DNA from: Treponema sp.
GTDB taxonomy: Bacteria; Spirochaetota; Spirochaetia; Treponematales; Treponemataceae
Reading direction: 5' to 3'
Assembly (NCBI GenBank): GCA_018385415.1
Contig: JAHAZA010000066.1
Location: forward strand, 1-15,846
Length of the DNA: 15,846 nt
Shown here piece after piece: positions 12,466 to 15,846 of the stretch (its first letter is position 1; every line of letters starts with the position of its first letter). A program made the position numbers and the translations under genes. A model generated the notes under the pieces. That model was not told where the DNA came from, searched no databases, and saw only the letters and a list, made by a program, of their open reading frames with translations.

Positions 12466-14358
12466 TTAAGATAACTTAAATCTGTTAAGTTCGTTATTTA
12501 CAGACTGAATTGCTGTCTGGTTATCAATAGCACTGTTCTTTGTAGTTTCTACTGATTTTGAGAAGTCAGTAACAACCTCGTTAGATTCTTTAAGCGCAGC
12601 ATTTACCTGCTCTGAAAGGTTAACAACTTCACCAATATTATTTTCAACATCCACACAGTAATCAGCCATGTTCTTCATCAAAGTATTGATTTCATTAATC
12701 TGGCCAGAGATTTCATTTGTAGCAATCAATGTTTCAGAAGCACCCTGAGACTGTTCCTGAGTAGCACGTGCAATTGTTTCAACAAGCTTCAACTGTTCAC
12801 TAATACTGTTACTGATCTGTTTGAATGCAGCAGATGTAGAATTAATCTTAACAGAACTTGAGTTAATGGAAGCAACAAGTTCGTTAATCATATTCTTAAT
12901 ATCTTTTGTACTTTTTGTTGTAGATTCAGCAAGCTTACGAATTTCGTTTGCAACAACCGCAAATCCCTTACCTGTATCACCAGCATGAGCAGCTTCGATT
13001 GCTGCGTTCATAGCAAGAAGGTTTGTCTGACTTGCAACACTCTGAATTACCTTTGTTACTTCAATCATCTGTTTAGACTTATCAGTGATTTCAGTAATAA
13101 TATTCATAGTTCCGGCAACTTCTGTATTTCCTGATTCAGAAAGCTTTTCAAGATTTTCTGAAAGTGCCTGAGATTTCTTAACCATTTCAGAAATTGAATT
13201 AATGTTTGCTACCATTTCTGTAATAGCAGAAGCATTTTGTTCAGTTGCAGAAGTCTGAGAAATAATAAGTTCAGAAATACGTCTTGCATCTCCGTTAAGT
13301 TTTCCGATGCTTTCTTTTGTTCCATCAAGCAGCTTATCACGAATATTATTTTTATCATTAATACTGTTGAATGTTGCAGCAATCTGATTTACACCTGCTG
13401 CACTGTTTTCTGAAGTATCAAGGAGTGCAGCCGCATTATGTTCAACCTGCATTGACTGTTCACGGATTTCTTCGATTGTTCCGTTAAGAGTATTGATAAG
13501 GCGGTTAACTTCTTCATTTGTTTCACCAAAATCATCAAATGCAGCGATATCGATATTACTTGAAAGATCACCATTTTCGCGCATTGCGCGAATAACCTTA
13601 GTTGTTACCTCGAAACGCTTTCTTACAGTCATAAGGAATACTTCATACAATGGGAATGGGAACAAAGCAACATAGAGGGTAATCCAAAGTACATTAGTGA
13701 TATAAGACTGAATACCCTGACTTCCGTAACGAGCAACGCTATAACCAACACAGATCATATGGACTAAAGCAAAAAGAATATAAGCCATTCCAACAAAACC
13801 AATTGTAACAGTAATATTCTTTGGTTTTAATCCACCCAACTGAGAAATATGAAGCTTTACAATTTCTTTCTGGGCAAAAGTATCATAAAAGTTAACACAA
13901 TACTGGCGGGCTACAAAAGCATAAACACCGCAAAGAGCAAACACAACACCAACAGTTGTAATTTTTTCAGGCATTGTAGCTCCGAGACTAAAGACGCCCT
14001 TTGCAGCCTTAAGGAATAACAAAGTTGCGTTACCAACAACATACCCTATAATCAGTACAATCGCACTGATTTTTGCCATTTTCTTGAATACATAAATAAA
14101 TGAAAGCTTTTCTTCATCAGATAATTCTGTAGTATTTGCTTTTTTCATTGCCTTGATTACAGGCTGCATTACAAAACGCATAATGATTGCAATAGTTATC
14201 CAAAGGATAGCAACAATTACAAAGGTCAATGGCAAACCTTCAATCCATGCAGAAACAGGCATACCATGAATAAATTTATACTGCATGAATGACAGCATTG
14301 GTACACCGACAATTGTAGTTCCACCAAAAATAGCTAAATAAATCCAATAAAGTTCCAT
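12466..14358 (-). CDS. methyl-accepting chemotaxis protein with multi-span N-terminal domain
   Basis: 630 aa. The N-terminal ~260 residues contain about six hydrophobic spans (LYWIYLAIFGGTTIVGVPML, LTFVIVAILWITIAIIMRFV, ISAIVLIIGYVVGNATLLFL, ITTVGVVFALCGVYAFVA, ITVTIGFVGMAYILFALVHM, ITNVLWITLYVALFPFPLYE) with only short loops, so it lacks the usual large periplasmic ligand domain. A HAMP-like linker follows (TTKVIRAMRENGDLSSN), then a long coiled-coil with the conserved signalling tip: VIQSVASQTNLLAMNAAIEA, AHAGDTGKGFAVVANEIRKL, which binds CheW/CheA. It relays an unknown stimulus, possibly sensed in or near the membrane, to the flagellar motor. ATG 14358 (AGGA ten bases upstream) is chosen over an in-frame TTG at 14391 that has no ribosome binding site. 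Own promoter and terminator. Confidence 0.9.
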   Translation of the reverse strand: MELYWIYLAIFGGTTIVGVPMLSFMQYKFIHGMPVSAWIEGLPLTFVIVAILWITIAIIMRFVMQPVIKAMKKANTTELSDEEKLSFIYVFKKMAKISAIVLIIGYVVGNATLLFLKAAKGVFSLGATMPEKITTVGVVFALCGVYAFVARQYCVNFYDTFAQKEIVKLHISQLGGLKPKNITVTIGFVGMAYILFALVHMICVGYSVARYGSQGIQSYITNVLWITLYVALFPFPLYEVFLMTVRKRFEVTTKVIRAMRENGDLSSNIDIAAFDDFGETNEEVNRLINTLNGTIEEIREQSMQVEHNAAALLDTSENSAAGVNQIAATFNSINDKNNIRDKLLDGTKESIGKLNGDARRISELIISQTSATEQNASAITEMVANINSISEMVKKSQALSENLEKLSESGNTEVAGTMNIITEITDKSKQMIEVTKVIQSVASQTNLLAMNAAIEAAHAGDTGKGFAVVANEIRKLAESTTKSTKDIKNMINELVASINSSSVKINSTSAAFKQISNSISEQLKLVETIARATQEQSQGASETLIATNEISGQINEINTLMKNMADYCVDVENNIGEVVNLSEQVNAALKESNEVVTDFSKSVETTKNSAIDNQTAIQSVNNELNRFKLS

Positions 14359-14416
14359 ATTAAAAACATCCTGTACAAAGGGAAAATCCAACTAAGGACA
14401 ATCTTTTTATTTTATT

Positions 14417-14444
14417 ATTTTAACATTGTTTAAAAAATTTTCAA
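14417..14444 (-). promoter_or_regulatory. candidate sigma-70 promoter of the MCP gene
   Basis: On the minus strand TTGAAA (14439-14444), 16-base spacer, TAAAAT (14417-14422). The surroundings are extremely A/T-rich, so chance matches are likely. No flagellar sigma-28 type site was found. Confidence 0.35.
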
Positions 14445-14510
14445 AGAAAATTCAACATTCTTAAAAATTTTTTCCAAAATTCCCCGACACACAAATAAAT
14501 GAGCTCACAT

Positions 14511-14552
14511 AAAAAAAAGCGAAACTCTCTGTTAACCAGATTGCTTCGCTTT
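14511..14552 (-). terminator. intrinsic terminator of rpsD
   Basis: On the minus strand AAAGCGAA and TTCGCTTT pair (14545-14552 with 14516-14523), with a further small TCTG/CAGA stem inside, followed by a T-run that overlaps the stem end. It lies ~20 bases after the rpsD stop. Confidence 0.75.
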
Positions 14553-14573
14553 CCTGTGGAATCACCCTAACTA

Positions 14574-15167
14574 TTATTTAGAGTAGAATTCAACTACGAG
14601 CTGTTCTTTAACCTGAACTGGGATTTCTGAACGTACAGGACGAGCTGAAAGTGTACCAGCAAAGTTAGCTTCATCACGAGTGATGTAAGCGATAGGAGCT
14701 TTGTTGTCGCTCAAGAAGCATTTCTTGAACTGTTCGCTTTTGCGAGCTTTTTCACAAAGCTGGATTGTTGAACCTACTTTTACCTTGAATGAAGGAATAT
14801 TTACACATTTTCCGTCAACAAGGATGTGGCAGTGGCTTACCATCTGGCGAGCCATACGAATTGTATTAGCAAATCCAATTCTGTAAACAAGATTGTCTAA
14901 GCGGCATTCGAGACCGATGAGCAATTCTTCACCAGTATTTCCGCTTGCTTTTGCTGCAGCTTTGTAAGCTCGTACAAGCTGTTTTTCGAGAATATTGTAG
15001 TAAGCTTTGATCTTCTGTTTTTCGATCAACTGCAAACCATATTCTGAAGTTTTGTGTTTTTTACTGAAAGCAGGACTGTTAGCTCTGTCCATTGCTTTAG
15101 GGTGACCACATACGTTTACACCAAGTCTTCTACATTCTTTGAATCTAGGACCTCTTCTTGTTGCCAT
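14574..15167 (-). CDS. rpsD: 30S ribosomal protein S4
   Basis: 197 aa, normal length for bacterial S4, a primary 16S rRNA-binding protein that nucleates the 30S body. N-terminal ATRRGPRFKECRRLGVN and SEYGLQLIEKQKIK are conserved S4 sequence, and the S4 RNA-binding domain is clear at ~88-150 (CRLDNLVYRIGFANTIRMAR, VSHCHILVDGKCVNIPS). The C-terminal QLVVEFYSK end is typical. Only Cys12 and Cys20 are present near the N-terminus, so the four-Cys zinc knuckle of some S4 proteins is incomplete. AAGGAG sits at good spacing before the ATG. It stands alone here, not in the alpha operon (rpsM-rpsK-rpsD-rpoA), with its own promoter and terminator. In many bacteria S4 represses its own mRNA; the short leader here has a CTAG cluster. 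Confidence 0.97.
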   Translation of the reverse strand: MATRRGPRFKECRRLGVNVCGHPKAMDRANSPAFSKKHKTSEYGLQLIEKQKIKAYYNILEKQLVRAYKAAAKASGNTGEELLIGLECRLDNLVYRIGFANTIRMARQMVSHCHILVDGKCVNIPSFKVKVGSTIQLCEKARKSEQFKKCFLSDNKAPIAYITRDEANFAGTLSARPVRSEIPVQVKEQLVVEFYSK

Positions 15168-15190
15168 TATAGGACTCCTTATAAATATTT

Positions 15191-15211
15191 CTAGCTAGTG
15201 CTAGGTTCTAG
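15191..15211 (-). other. cluster of four CTAG tetramers in the rpsD leader
   Basis: CTAG occurs at 15191, 15195, 15201 and 15208, four times in 21 bases. Each is self-complementary, so several short stems can form at the very 5' end of the predicted rpsD transcript (start near 15206). It could be part of an S4 autoregulation site; not a motif I recognise. Confidence 0.4.
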
Positions 15212-15212
15212 T

Positions 15213-15242
15213 AGAATATCAGAATTTTAGGGAGGAATTCAA
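15213..15242 (-). promoter_or_regulatory. candidate rpsD promoter
   Basis: On the minus strand TTGAAT (15237-15242), 18-base spacer, TATTCT (15213-15218). It would start RNA at about 15206 and give a leader near 40 bases. Confidence 0.45.
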
Positions 15243-15265
15243 GGGAATTTTGAGGGGAATTTTGA
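15243..15265 (-). repeat. 12-bp tandem repeat directly upstream of the rpsD -35 box
   Basis: GGGAATTTTGA occurs at 15243-15253 and again at 15255-15265 (plus strand), one turn of helix plus one or two bases apart. The half-related GGAATTCAA overlaps the -35. On the coding strand this places A/T-rich tracts upstream of the promoter at helical spacing, as in an UP element or activator sites. Beyond it, 15266-15401 shows nothing I can name. Confidence 0.35.
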
Positions 15266-15401
15266 ATTTGTATTTTAACTAAGAAATTACGGATTTTTTG
15301 ATAATTCATACTATAATATGTGATATATGATTCGTGCAAGAGAGGCTGGTGTTACTTTTTGCATTACCAAACAACTCCGAAGTTCCCTTTTTTATTATCT
15401 G

Positions 15402-15569
15402 TCATGTATTTCGAAAGTCATCCACCAATTTCTTAAAAGTTCCTGCGTCAAACCATTGTTGTTTTAATTCTTCAACATTATATCCAGATAAAACTGAAAT
15501 AAATGGAACTTCATCTTCTTTATAAGGTGTAAATCTGTCTTGTTCTCTCCAGTCCCTACAATCAAACCT
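15402..15569 (-). pseudogene. start-less coding-like fragment downstream of jetD
   Basis: On the minus strand the frame is open for 55 codons between TGA at 15570-15572 and TGA at 15402-15404 and reads like real protein (DWREQDRFTPYKEDEVPF, ISVLSGYNVEELKQQWFDAG, TFKKLVDDFRNT), acidic and amphipathic. There is no ATG, GTG or TTG until four codons or so from the usable end, so it cannot be a normal gene. It overlaps the last bases of the JetD-like gene in another frame. It is best read as the C-terminal remnant of a lost gene; family not recognised. Confidence 0.4.
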
Positions 15570-15846
15570 TCAGCTTCCAGCTTATTATTTCTTGCTCAAG
15601 CTTTTGATTATGTTTTAACATATATTCCATAATTTCTTTATGGTGTCCTTTATCTATCAAGGCTTTTGCTTTTAAAATATCATTTTCTTCTAGTGTCTTT
15701 GTATAATCGGAATATTTTTCCAGTTCCGAAAATCCCATTTTATAAGGCTTGAAAGGGATATTCGTTTTTGAGCGAAGATTTCCCAAAATATAAAAACCAT
15801 CCGGGTCTATGTCTCCAAAATGAAAATATTCTTTTTCCGCGTTTTG
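15562..15846 (-). CDS. JetD-like Toprim nuclease subunit of a Wadjet system, C-terminal 94 residues (5' end outside window)
   Basis: The frame is open to the right edge. The first visible residues are QNAEKEYFHFGDIDPDGFYI, whose GDIDPDG is the acidic metal-binding motif of the Toprim domain as found in JetD (DUF2220) and the related topoisomerase VI A subunit. It continues with RSKTNIPFKPYKM, then a helical end with TKTLEENDILKAKALIDKG and EYMLKHNQKLEQEII, the last matching the YML..N.xLEQE ending I associate with JetD. JetD is the DNA-cleaving subunit of JetABCD, an SMC-type complex that destroys plasmids. jetD is normally last in its operon, consistent with a minus-strand operon lying to the right. 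The apparent TTG start at 15786 is internal. Assignment is from motifs; DUF2220 relatives outside Wadjet remain possible. Confidence 0.72.
   Translation of the reverse strand, partial: QNAEKEYFHFGDIDPDGFYILGNLRSKTNIPFKPYKMGFSELEKYSDYTKTLEENDILKAKALIDKGHHKEIMEYMLKHNQKLEQEIISWKLKV

Noticed and set aside
14359..14391. An 11-residue extension of the chemotaxis receptor from a TTG codon.
   Set aside because: No ribosome binding site upstream of the TTG, while ATG 14358 has AGGA at acceptable spacing and starts right at the first membrane span.
15334..15525. A 63-aa plus-strand frame between rpsD and the JetD-like gene.
   Set aside because: The opposite strand reads as a more protein-like fragment; this frame has no ribosome binding site and looks like its shadow.

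Overview
The window looks like chromosomal DNA of a low-GC spirochaete, most likely a gut or rumen Treponema. I infer this from the style of the Rhs protein, a lone rpsD, a multi-membrane-span chemotaxis receptor and the mix of short AT-rich intergenic regions. No rRNA, tRNA, CRISPR array or insertion sequence was recognised.

Left part (1-2750, + strand) is accessory DNA. It holds the C-terminal end of an Rhs/YD-repeat protein that enters from the left edge, is stopped by an in-frame TGA at 840-842, and resumes in the same frame as a tip domain of unknown function (864-1466). The tip overlaps a small multi-span membrane protein by ATGA, the layout of a toxin and its immunity partner. A terminator-like hairpin follows. 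Next comes a second, displaced Rhs tip (2113-2726), broken by several frameshifts, that still shows an HEVSH zinc-peptidase motif.

Middle part (2750-9620) is housekeeping and signalling. A small antibiotic-biosynthesis-monooxygenase-like enzyme (+) converges on a Na+/solute symporter (-). Upstream of the symporter on the minus strand lie a secreted transglutaminase-like/TPR protein and a fusion of a PQ-loop (SemiSWEET-like) membrane domain with an SGNH-like domain. Divergent from these is a DcuS/CitA-type sensor kinase translationally coupled to its CitB-type response regulator. Its target is not evident in the window.

Right part (9617-15846) is all minus strand. It contains a small unknown gene overlapping an XRE-family regulator, preceded by a near-consensus promoter and a structured leader; a DUF3737 protein followed by a MalY/PatB-type PLP enzyme; a six-span methyl-accepting chemotaxis protein; and ribosomal protein S4. 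The right edge carries the last 94 residues of a JetD-like (DUF2220) Toprim nuclease subunit, which suggests that a Wadjet anti-plasmid system lies just beyond the window. A start-less coding-like fragment lies between it and rpsD.

The most interesting items are the interrupted Rhs with its candidate toxin/immunity pair, the decayed metallopeptidase tip, the JetD edge, the PQ-loop/SGNH fusion, and several compact control elements where hairpins overlap start codons or promoters.
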